Below are positions 45,401-57,300 of a DNA stretch of 64,000 bases, piece after piece (position 1 is the stretch's first letter; every line of letters starts with the position of its first letter). The DNA is from Pleodorina starrii (lineage: Eukaryota; Chlorophyta; Chlorophyceae; Chlamydomonadales; Volvocaceae): contig BRXU01000001.1 of the NCBI GenBank assembly GCA_030267565.1, forward strand, positions 7,384,001-7,448,000, in the 5' to 3' direction. The notes under the pieces are model-generated. The model worked only from the letters and a program-made list of their open reading frames with translations. It was not told the origin of the DNA and did no database searches. The translations under genes were made by a program, and so were the position numbers.

Positions 45401-48092
45401 TGCACTGCACCGGGGGGGGCCAAGCCAGCAGAGGCACCCATCCAGACCAGACAGGAAGCAGCGAGCTCGGGGGGAACTCAACCCCAACCCTAAACCAATC
45501 CCCGAACTCCGACCCAAACCCGGAGCCGGCGGCCCCAGCCGCTCGAACGGCCGGCAGGGTGCCGAACGCAGCCGGGACCAGCGGCCGACCCGCTGCCAGC
45601 TGGGGCGGACGCGGATACATCTGAAGGGCAGGATCACGTGGTACGGGAGCCAGAAGCGGAGGATGGGCGGGGAACAACAGCTGTAAGCTGAAGCTTGACG
45701 AGTGAAAGGCAGAATGCAGGACTCGGTCACAGTTGTTCGACAGTCGCACAGAACCAGCTTTAAGAGGCTCCGACGGCTTCGCTCCGTCGCATCTAAGTCA
45801 ACATCACGGTAACTGTATCTTTGTTCCTTAAATTCAACAACATCTTGAGGCTGCGCTCGCTAGTGCGATGCGCGTCCGATCAAAGCCAAACGCTTTCGGC
45901 CGCGCGCAGTCACAGATCAACCGCCACCGCTTACCGGATCAACAACCTGCCTTTTTCAATGCAAGCGAAAGTCTTCCCAAGCGCGCAAATAGCCAGCAAC
46001 CTCAACAATATTTGAAGCGCAACGCACAGCGTGGAGAGCGGCTGGGGAGGAGGGTGAGAACGGAGAATCGCACCCAAGTAACCAAGGCGGACAGGGAAAT
46101 TGCTGTCCGGGAGCTCCGCACTCCTACAAACGAAACGATCGACAAGGCAAGCACGCGAGAGTTCACATCAACTACGCAATAAAAATCCCGGGGGGTGCAG
46201 GAGCCCTGCCGTGCCACCATCGGCTGCGGCTGCCGTGAAATTGCCGTGCTGTATGTATCTGCATCTCCGGAACAAATCGTACACAAATCGTACTTCGTAC
46301 GGACACCCACAAAGCGCCCTGCAGCCGCGGCGTTGACCTCCCAGCCGCACGAGCCCCGAGAGTGAGGGGCCACAGGCGGGCAGGCCAGCACAGCTCGCAT
46401 GTGGAGTTGGGGACCGGCGGGGGAGGGGAGGGGGCCGCTCGCCGGGCACCGGAGGATGTCCGCGCCGCGGTTGATTTGTTGGGGGTGGAAAAAAGAAGAT
46501 GGGGGTGGGGCCGAGGCAAAACAAAAGGCTGGCTCGCTTCGCGCTGGCCTCCTAAACCACACTGTTCACACGACGCACACGCAATACAACCCCACCACCA
46601 CCACTGCCACACAAGTCTTCGAATCCGAAGCCCTCCTCCGAAGTTAGGAGGGGCCCAGCAGCCCCGGCAGCGTCGGGGCGCTTACTCTTGGCCCTAAACG
46701 TTACGGCCCTAAACGTAAAACCGTAAGGAGGGAAATAAATGGCGAGCCCGTCGAAGCCTGTAGCAGTGATGGGCGCCGTTTGGACCGTCGTAATCACGGT
46801 ATGGATTATTGTGGGCACACACGAGCATGCCGCATCACATACCGCGCCACAATCAACGAATTCTTACTCTCCGCAGCAGCCGTAACGTACTCGGCTTGGC
46901 TTGGCTTCGCGGAAGGTACCGTAATATAAAAAAGGAAGGCCCTGGGCAACCTCTTGCGACAGGCGCTCACAACCGCGCCTCTGTACCCGCGCCCCTCCTA
47001 TCAGCTTGCGAACACTGCCAGACAAGAGCACCAGCTGCAACAGGCAACAGTTGCGGTGACGATGGCAGCGGCGGCGGCGGCGGCCTGCCAGCCAACAGCC
47101 GACCGCAGACGCAAGCCTGCCACCATCAGCGCATAAGGCGCAAAGTTAAGTCCGTGAAACGACAGAACGCAACACAACACAACACAAGGACGGCCCTACA
47201 AAAACCCCCGCAAGGCTCCTCGCATCGCCCTCGGGAATAACGAGAAGGCTGTACTTCCGCGCACCCGAACTCCGTAACCAGGTGCAACCAAAAGGCGTCG
47301 TGCCAACCAACACAGTGCTCGAGGGTAGCTGACTGGCTTTTCAGGTTCATTTCGGACAGCAGCAGCAGCCCCTGAAAAGCGCCGCCAACACAAACAAATT
47401 AGCAAGCAAGCAATCAAGCAGCAGCCAAAGCGTCGCCGTCATACCAGTACGGAATGTATACAGCCTGTGTGTGTGCGTGCGTTTGTGTGTCTGGTTGCAG
47501 CCTCCGCCCCACGAGGGCGACACATCTCGAGCGCTTCCCAAACCACCACCAGGCATACACAATACCGGTACCTAGTTAGTATGCACATGCAAAATAGGAG
47601 GGTAGAAGCTGGCCCGCGCGCCCGCGCCATCCTCTCCGACCCGCCCCGCCACCACCACCTCCCGAAAGCCCGACCACGCCCGCTCCTTCCCGGCAATGAA
47701 CGTGGATTCATCCCATGTTCGCACATCCGCAAGAAGTAGCAAGCGGCTCTTGGGTCTTCGCGTTCTCGACCTCCCAATCCAAGCATCAGCCGGGCTGGCT
47801 TGATCCAGTCGCGTCGAGGCCGGCCGCCGCCGCCATTTGATCATAAAGTTCCGCGGTCTCAGTCCTTCTGAGGGGGCTGTAGACCTCTGTAACGACCCCA
47901 AAAGGTTACCTGGGCGCACAAAACCGTCGTCCTGCCAGGTCCCAGTACGAAAATCCGGTCACTGTTTGAAATAGATATGCAATAAACCAATAATGGAAAA
48001 ATATTCTACCACAACCCACCCAACACCCACAACACCCAAACACCTCAACTGGCGCTGGCCGTCCAGCTCCCAGAGCCATAAATGCAGAAGTC

Positions 48093-48097
48093 TTACA
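48093..48097 (-). terminator. TGTAA polyadenylation signal candidate for the cyclase
   Basis: Nearest minus-strand TGTAA past the cyclase stop, 878 nt downstream. Distance is long but within the usual range for volvocine genes. Confidence 0.4.
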
Positions 48098-48974
48098 TAT
48101 CATACGCAACATAAAAAGAACGCGAACGCTTTTCCTACTCCCCCGCCGCGCACCGCTGTCGAAAATCAACAACAGCAAAAAAGGCCGTTGACCCGTTGTG
48201 TCCCAGCGGGGACGAGCCTTCCTTTCTTCCACTCCTTACTACGGCATGTCGCATCGCACGGCTGGGCATACAAATGGCGATATACACGCATACGTACACA
48301 ACACCACGCACGCACGCAGGAAGGAACGCAGTGAGAGCGAAAAGATGTAGGCTTTGCAAAATTCTACGCGACCCGCAAAGCCCGCAAACGCCGGTCTGAG
48401 GGTGAACGTGTGCGCGCCTCCAGAGCCGCGCACGGCGGACTGCGGATCTACTGAGGACCGTAACCTCAAACACAAAAGCGTACAGGCGAGCAGAGGCGGT
48501 GGCCCAGCAAATAGGCAAGCACGCGTCCCCGCACGCACGCACACACGCCCGCCTGCCTCACCGCCCACCCCACCGACCGCCGCCCACCCCACCGCACCTC
48601 ACCCGACGTTTTGGTCCATCAACAACAGGTCAGGCCAGCAACATATCTCCACAACACACATTCACACGTCGCGCTCCGATTCTTCCGCGCGCGAGGACAG
48701 ACACCCTTTGCCCCCTCCCCTCTCCCTTTCCCCCACCCTCCCCCGGCTCAACTCAGCTCAGCACAGCATCGCACGAGGCCACGACCAGCCTGAAGCAGCC
48801 TGCCACGGGTAAGGCGCTCCGGCAGCTAGCTCGCCATCCGCCAGGTAAGACACCCAGACACTGCGCAGCCGCGGCCTGGGTCCCAAACGCCCAGTCTAAA
48901 AGGCAGCCGCCACCCATACCAGCCCGCAGCACACCGGCCGCCTACCCGATCCGCTATCCGAGCCGATCCGATCA

Positions 48975-50801
48975 CTAGGAGGGCGGCATCTGCGACTCCG
49001 CTCGGTGCTCCGAACCGGCGGCGGGCTGGGGCTGCGTCTGCGGCTGTTGTGGCGACGGGGCCGGGCCCGGGGCCGGATCGGTGGTCGTGGGTGACTCGGC
49101 GCGACGTGGGGAGTCAGGGCTGGAGCGAAGGGCGGACAGTGCAGCGGCCTTGGAGAACGGCACCACCGGCGCGCCGCCGCGGCAGGAGGGAGTACTAGGT
49201 GCCTGATTAGGCTCCAGGGCGAGGGCGAGGCAGATGGTGCCGCTGGGGCCCTGGGGGCTGGCGCCGCCGTTGGTGTGGCCGCCGGGGTAGTGGGAGCCTA
49301 CACGCCGCGTCAGGGGTGGGATGGGGGAGGTGATTTATGGATAGGCTGGAGCCCGTGAACGGTAAAAAGGTACACGCAGTTGGCTGAAATCTGATGGGGG
49401 GGCTGTAAATGCAATGCGAAGTCTGATGGGGGGATTGCGGGGAGGTAGGACAGATGAACCGCGTCACGGCGGGTTGTGCAGGGTAAGCGAAGCGACGCAT
49501 GTGTTACCGGGTTAAGAGAGTAGCGGTTCGGACGAAAGCTAGCAGGTCAGAAGCCCTAAATGTTGATCGGTGAACCGGATGAGGGGATGCAGACGGGGGT
49601 AAACGCAGCTTGCGCTGCCGATCCGCCTGAGCGCCTTATCGCAGTGAAGGCGTCGTCATAGCTACCGCTGCGGCTGCAGCTGCAGGTGCGGCCAAGGCTG
49701 CAAATGCCGCGGTGGCCGGAGTCAGCCTGCCTGAGATCCAGATCCAGATCCGAATCCTGATCCTGATCCTCACCCATGGGGAGGGAGATGGTGCTGGCGC
49801 CGGCGGTCCTGAGGCAGTCACCGCCTCCCTCGGGGCCGTCCACGGAGGGGATGCTGAAGGGCGGCTGGTTGGCGGGCGGGGCCGAGCCTAGGCGGCTGCG
49901 GGTTGGAGGGGGAGGGGGCAAAGGGTTGGGTAAATGGGTACCGGATGCGTCAAGTGGACGACCAGTTGCAGCGACCAGCGACCAGTGTCCTTGAATCCAT
50001 ATTACGCATCGCACCAATCCACCCACCCACCCACCCGTCCACCCACCCGACCCACCCACCCACCCAACCCACCTCGTGCTAGACGGCTGGGCCGACCGCG
50101 CGCCTGGCGGTGTAGCCAGCACGCGAGCCGCAGCCCCCGGCGCTGAGTTCTCCCCCACGGACATGGAGAGGCACCCGGGCCCAAGTCCCGGCCCCACGGG
50201 CGCGGGGGCCGAGATGGGCAGAAGCTTGGCCGCTCCGGGCGCCGGCGCGCGCTCATCCTCGGCCTCCCTGCGCGCACACCACGACCAAAGAGGTTAGGTT
50301 GGGAAGAAGGGCATGGGAGAGGGCTAGGGCTGCTGCTGCGGCGGCGGTGGTGGCGGCGGCGGGGGGGAGGGCACTGGGCAGTCTGTGGTGGCAGTCTGTG
50401 GTGGCGGTGGCGGCAAGGTCAACGGTTAATGGCGGGGCGCGTTGCCGGCGTCCTCTGCCAGCCGGCTGGCTGGCTAGCAGCACTTTGCATACTCACGGGT
50501 TCTCGGGGATCTTGGTGCCGGGCGGCGGGGCGGTGATGTGTGAGATGTCGACGGCTTCCTGGCGGGGGCAGGGGCCCTGGCTCCAGACGTGCGTGCCGGT
50601 TACCCAGTGCGTGAACATGACGCCCTGGGGGTGGGGAGGGTTGAGAGGGGAAGGAAGGGAAACGACCCGGGGGCGGACATAAAAGGAGCGAACCTACCTC
50701 TAGTGAGTCAACGGAGAACCCGAATGCCCGAAGTTGTGGCCAAGAGGGGGTGAGGAAGGGTGGGGAGGTTTGCCTCTGTAGCCTGACGAACGCGAACACA
50801 C

Positions 50802-50832
<31 letters not shown>

Positions 50833-51346
50833 CACGCCAACGGACAACGCCAGGCCATTGCACCCGAATGAGCCCCAATGAGCCCAACCAGCCGAACCCA
50901 AGCGGCCCACCCCGACCAGCCGCTCCCTCCGGACCAGCCCAGTGCTCGACACACTCACCTTGCCCTTTATGGGAATCTCTGCGGAGCAACGGGGGTCAGG
51001 GAGCGATGGGCAGCATTGGAATAGTCAGGAATGGGGGTTGAGAAGATGAGGGAAAGCGGAAGGCGACGAAAGAAGAGCCGTTGCACAGTAATCGAGGTGG
51101 TGACCCCGCACCCCCCCCTTTTGGCGAACGCGGGTGTGGGTGTGTGGGCGGCTTGCTGGGGGCATGGGAGGAGGAGGGGGGGCAGTCCAAACTCCGAAGG
51201 CCGGAAGCTCATCACTAACGACCTGTCATCCCTGTACTGCACCGTCTGCAACAACGGCGACAACAACGGCGACTGCCGAACGCAACCAGAGCTCCTGTGC
51301 ACTCCCCAACCCACTTTTTAGGCCTGCCTGCTTGCCTGCCTGCTTG

Positions 51347-51386
<40 letters not shown>

Positions 51387-54300
51387 CCCGGTGGCCCCAT
51401 GAAGTGCACCGCAATGCACGGCACCGCAACTCGCAGGTGCCACCCACGCAGCCCCGCTTCCCGTAGTATCCAACCAACCACCCAACCAGCCGGCCACCCA
51501 CGCAGCACCCAACCAGCCACCCACCTCCCCGTGGCTCAATGATGAACCCCCCCGCCTGGCTCAGCAGTTCCGCTGTGGCCCCCGAGATGTGGATCCGCAT
51601 GGGGCTACCGTTGGACTCCATACGGCTGGCCGTGTTGACCGTGTCTACATTGGGTGCATTGGATGTCCGTCGGGGGGTGGGGGGTTCGGGGGAGGTAGGG
51701 AGTGATATGCGCCGGGGGACAGGAGAACGCAGTGTCGTAAGGGGAGAGGGGCCCAAGGAATGGCTGGGAGAATCGACAGCCGGCTCGCTGCTGGCATCTG
51801 GGCCGGCCGTGCTGACCGTGCACGGGACGCCCGTGCAAGGAAAAAAGAGATACAAAATACCCGCTGCACCGGCCGCACAGCCTCACCTCCAAAGAGCGTG
51901 TACTGAGAGGGCCGAGTTGCGATGACAGGGTAAGACGGGTGAGACGTCCAGGGGGGAATGCACGGACGGCGAGGAGGCGGGTTATCCACAGAGGGGGAGG
52001 GCGGAGGGGGAGGACGGAAAGGGGGGTTATGCGGGTGGAGGTGAAGGGGAGAGGAAGCGGGCAGTGCGGTTAACAGTACGACAAGAGTCAGCGGGCACCT
52101 AGTAAAAAGGACGAGAAGAGGGCAAGGGAAGAGGGCAAGAGAAGAGGTGCTGAACATCAAGGAAGGAAGGAGGTGGGGTTCAGGAATGTAGGGGTGGGCC
52201 ACGGCAAGTGCGCACGAGCAATGGTGGTCTGGGGGCCGCCAAGGGGGGCACGGGGGAGAGGGGGGCGCCAGCGGCGGTCAGCACAGGTGGAGACAGCGGC
52301 GTGTTTTAGCATACAGGCAGCAGCAAGCACACGCCACACAGGTGCCTGCCTTCATCTCCCGGGGTAAAAACGCACCTTTGGCGCCTTGCGACCCACCACC
52401 GCCGCCACAGCGGGTCCCGAGTGTATCCCCACCCGTATCTTGACCACGTGCCCGCCGGCCAGCACCTTGGTACTGTGGGGCCGGAATCAAGGGGAGGTCC
52501 GAAAGAGTGAGGGCGTGGGGGCGTGTAAGAAAGCTTTAACATCAGCGATGGCGCTGCGTAGGGAGCGTGGGGCACACGCATGCATGTCAGCGGGTTTGAG
52601 TGTCAGCGGCCAAGAACACCAGGGACCTCAGGCGCCCGCTTCCTTCACAGAGAGACGTCTGTAAGTGCCCTCCACCACAGCAACCCTTCCCATCCCAGCA
52701 AGCGAGCGCACCTGGTCACGCGGATCATGTCTAGCCCCATCTGGGCCACTCGGGCCGCCGCGGCCGCCGCCCCCTCCGTGTCAGGAGCACCACCCACCAG
52801 CATGATCGCATCTGCGGCCCACCCACCACAACAGGCGCCCGGCAGCGGGAATGTTGCTCGCCGAAACACACATGCGCACACGCACAAACAGAGGGCCAGG
52901 TGGTCCAGCCCTCCCGGTCCCCAGCATCATCTTTCCACCCCCCTAGCACTCGCGTCCGACCCACAGGATCCCTTCATTTCAACATGCCACGCCCCCTCAT
53001 CCCCAGACCATCGTCCCCACCTCCGATGGTGTCCAACTTGTACAGACGGTGCTTCTCCGCCAAGTTGTCTGCGGCGGCCGTTGCCAGCAGGCCAGGGTTA
53101 ATAAGGAGGAGAGCGACCACAAATACAATTGAGTGGGGTGAAACACACTCATTGAACCCACAGATAGATAGGTACCGCGGGCCCAAGAGCAGCAGCGTAG
53201 CAAAACAGACCCACAGAAAGGGGCCCAGTGGCAGTGGAAGCGTCGGAGGATGCAAGGCGCCGGCATCTCTGTTCTGTCCTTTGCGGAGGATGGGGCGGTC
53301 TCCAGGACGAAGAATAAGGCCCCGCCTGCTAATAATAATAATAATACGCCCGACCGGAGGCCGAGGCGTGGGTTAAGGGAGCAGAGGAGGTGGGGTGACG
53401 GGTTTCCCCGGTCCCAGTCCTCCCCCACCACCGCTGTGGGGTTGGGAGCGAGGATGTGTTGGTTATGTGCCCGTCAGCTGTGGCATCTCGTGTGGGGCGC
53501 GTTCCATTTGCCTCCGGGTTATCACGATCTTGTTGAGCGCCCGGACGGCGTGGTCGTGGAGTGCATTGCAGCATGTTTTGGCCGCTTCACTGCCCGCCCC
53601 AAGGGTGCGAAGAAGGGGGCGTAGGTCCTTTCTGATGGTGCCTGCGAAGCCTAGGCTGATGGCCTCTTGTGCCGTGTAGCAGACTTTCCACCCCTCCCTC
53701 GTGAGGAGCTGGGCTAGCTCGGTGTGTTGGTGGGCTTTGTCGTGTTGTTTTTGCTTGTGATTGGTGTCTGCTGTGTATCCGACTTCTATGATGTGCACGG
53801 TGTGTTGACTAGGGTCCGGAGGTCCCATGTACTCGATCTCTTGTGCCTCGTTGAGAGGGATGCTAGGGATGAGGAGTATATCGGGGCGCATTTTGAGCCG
53901 TTCTTCCTCCGGGGTGTTTGGGAGCAGCCAGTGCGGTAGTCTTGTGCCTGCTACATAGTCTGGCCGGTCGTCTGCGGGGCCGGCATCCATGACCGTGTAG
54001 CAGCCCCCGTTGGTTCCCCGGGCGAGCATACTTGTGATGGTTTGGACCGCCTGGTTGTGCCGTAGGATGTACAGGGCACGCATCCTTGGGTGACGGCATC
54101 CGCCCAGGATATGCGCCCCGGAGTCGGGGTTGTGGCACAGGGGGCAGCTTCCGGACGCAACTGAGCCTCCTGGGGTCAGTGATTTCTTGAAGCGGTTCGC
54201 AAGTTTGGCGTTCCATAGTTGGCCGTACAGGTAGTCGAAGCACCGTTTGGCGTGCTTGTGTCGGCCGACCTTACGCTGTAGGGTTCGTGCGCTGGCGTTT

Positions 54301-57300
54301 ATGTCCAGGTCAGGTATGGTATTGGCGACATACTTCATGTAATCCGTCTCATTTGTGTAGCCCGAATGCGTCTCCGGACGTACTAGTGCTTCGATGCCCC
54401 GGTTGAGGTCATTGGCAAAGTGTCCGGCATTCTTCTCAGGCCCACTCATCTTCCGCAGCCACCAGTATTGGCTACGTGGGTTATTGTCAGCCGTTTCGGT
54501 TGTGCTTTTTGCGTCGGGGTCGAGCTTGGTAAGGCCTCTCGCTGCTCGTACTGCTGCTTTATCCGCTTCTTCGTTGTATTTCACACCAGTGTGGGCTTTT
54601 ACTTTAAGTAGGGAAGTAGTTAAATTGCATGCTGCTCTAATTTTCAGAGTTATGACTATCTGCTCAAGCAGGGCCCTATGCTTGCTGAGGCGGAGGCCCC
54701 GCCTGCTACATCTCTGCACCAACACCTGTCAGACAGATCACACTGGGGGCACCTCCCACCCACCCACACCCCAACCAACTAACCGAACGCTTGGTACAGC
54801 TCGTCCAGCATCTGTACGACCTCGATGGGCGCCATCTGGGCGCTCATGGTGGTGTACGCCACAATCTGTACGACAACACAGCGGGGAGGCCAGAAGAGAT
54901 CCCCGAATTTGAGGGAGAGGCAAACGCGGCATGCAGCTGATTGACACGCCGACAACAGGAGCCCACTGTAACAACAACAACAAGCACAACAGCGGGGAGA
55001 AGATGCGCCGACCCATGGGTCATCAAAATGAAATCCATTTATTCGATGCAGCTGCATTCCCCCCACGCCCACCCCAAAACAAGAACGTCACGATGTGATT
55101 GACTGATTGATCAGCTGCAAATCGCGGCAGGAGAAGGGGAAGCAGGCGCATGCGCGGGGCGAGGGAGCAGCTGCGGTGGATAGCGTGGGCCGCTGCTGCC
55201 CCACCCCACCCTACCCCGCACACGCTAGCCACACACACCCCCAGCCACTCACGTCCGAAAACAACACCGTCACCACTTCAAAGGACTCGGTGAAGATCTT
55301 GCCGCGGCGTAGCGTACTGACCACCTGCAGCGGAAAGGAGGCGTACACGCACGTTTCCGGGTGGGGGACGGTGGGGGCCGAGGAGGGAGGGAGGGAGGAA
55401 AGAGGAGATATGCAGGTCCGAACAGGACGGTGGCCACGGCCTGCACTAGCGGATGAGGGCGAATGAGGGGGAGGTGCGGGTGGGATAACGTTGCAGCTTG
55501 CGGGGGTGACTGACGCATGTGCACCCGGCACACACACAAGACATATGCGGTCTCGCGTTGGGGCTCCACGCAGCCGCACCTCATTGCTTAGGACATACGG
55601 TACATGTGACCCGTCTCAGAAGCCCGCCGTGTGCTATGGAAACCCTACGTAGCGGTATGTTCCACCGGGGCAGCATATCGATACGCACCTTCTTGGGGAT
55701 CATGGCGTGCAGCAGGCGCATGTGTTGCCGCCTGTTGGCCAACACCAGGAACAACATGATGCTGATCAACACCGACAGCACCACCGTCACCGCCACCATG
55801 GGTCTCTTCCAGCCGGGGGTCCAGCCGCCCGCCAGCGACACGAACAGCGTCAGCTGCGCGCCCTCCACCTCGACCACCTGGCTCACCGGCTCCAACAGCC
55901 GCTGCGTGCATACGGGTGCGCGGGATACGTGGAAAACAACAGGAGATGGAAAACAAGAGACAGAAAAGGGTTTGGACGTATTATTCAGGAATGGGGAAGT
56001 TCAGTTCACAGGCTGACAGAAAGGTGGTAATGGGCGGAGGTAATGGTAAGGCGTCGCAACGATTGGACGAAGGCGACGTCGACGGGGGTTAAGAGGTAGT
56101 GATGCGTGGGTACTGGGAGACCTGAAACCAGGAGCGTGTCTGCGGGCAGATACGTAGGGAAGGCCAGCAGCCAACACCAAGCCCGCTGTAGATGGCTGCC
56201 GACACGAAACGAAGGGAGCGTGTAACGCCGAGGTTACAGGTGCCGTACAAGCGGCTAGCATAAAGCCTAAGAAAGGCGTCGCACAGCATCTCGAGTAGCC
56301 TTTGCTCCGCCCAAGCACTACATTGGTATCGAGACCAGTACTGTCGTACAGTCTCTCAGAGGTCGTCAGTTCGATCCCTGGTATTCGCGGAAAGGCTTCC
56401 ACTCCAGAAAACCTTGCAAATTAAGGCTAGAGGCATGTATGCCGCGGCATGACCTGACTTGGGAAGTTGTCCACCTCAATGCCGAAGAGACATTGAGGAC
56501 AATGTACAATGCACAGACACTGCGAGGACGCAGTGAGGACCGAGGACGTTCCCTTCAGAGGGGGGGGAATGTAACGCCGAGGTTACAGGTGCCGTACAAG
56601 CGGCTAGCATAAAGCCTAAGAAAGGCGTCGCACAGCATCTCGAGTAGCCTTTGCTCCGCCCAAGCACTACAGAGCGTCTTGGGTATTTGGTATATGGTGG
56701 GGTGGGTACTGGGAAGGGACGGCCTTCTGAGGAACCGTGACGACAGGGGCCCATACATACATACCATACCATACCGGACGCTCAAGATGGAACGAGCGAA
56801 TCGGTGGCTGACCATAAAGGCCGAGCGGGGGCAGAGAGCGAGGCAAATCCCTTTCTGCCACACGCACACCTCCTCCCTCCGCCCACCACCATACCCGCCC
56901 ACCACCACCATCGCCCACGACCCACAGCACACAACCCCAGAGCACCCGCCCCACCTCATGCAGATCATAGTACACGAGCGGACGGGCCTTGCCAGGCACC
57001 CGCGGCGCCACGCCATTGTTTGTGGCGTTGGCGGGCACCTCCTGCGCCTTGTCGCTCCAGGCCACAGCCAGCTCGTGGGGCCGGGTGCTGTTGGCCAGAT
57101 CGAAGCGCTGCGCCTTCAGGAGCTCCTTGGAGGCCACCGGCCGGGACAACACGTAGTCGTAGCCGTGCATCTCCAGCTCATCCAGCCGGGTCACCTTCTC
57201 GCGCAGGATGTCCCAGCTGATCAGCACCGTGGTCAAACCCCACCTGCGCCATCCCACATACAGGCGCGGGCGGGACGGCCCCACAGGCGCGCGGTAATCG

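Larger units (their letters stand above)
42416..48974. other. Large interval without a supported gene
   Basis: About 6.5 kb. The left end is the S40-like gene 3' UTR (TGTAA at 42485-42489). The right end, to about 48.1 kb, is the probable cyclase 3' UTR. The middle (about 43-48 kb) has scattered ORFs of 60-200 codons in all frames but none with recognisable motifs, consistent splice sites or repeat structure. I see nothing I can name there. Confidence 0.5.

Noticed and set aside
56323..56400. GTTCGATCC box inside the TRIM as a tRNA gene or Pol III promoter
   Set aside because: No cloverleaf can be drawn around it and no convincing A box; it is internal retroelement sequence.
57223..57250. 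GGCGCAG acceptor just before WGLTTVLISWD as the start of a cyclase exon
   Set aside because: The frame upstream of it (RPRLYVGWRR) is already open and continuous with WGLTT, and a phase-0 exon starting at 57326 gives a whole number of codons.
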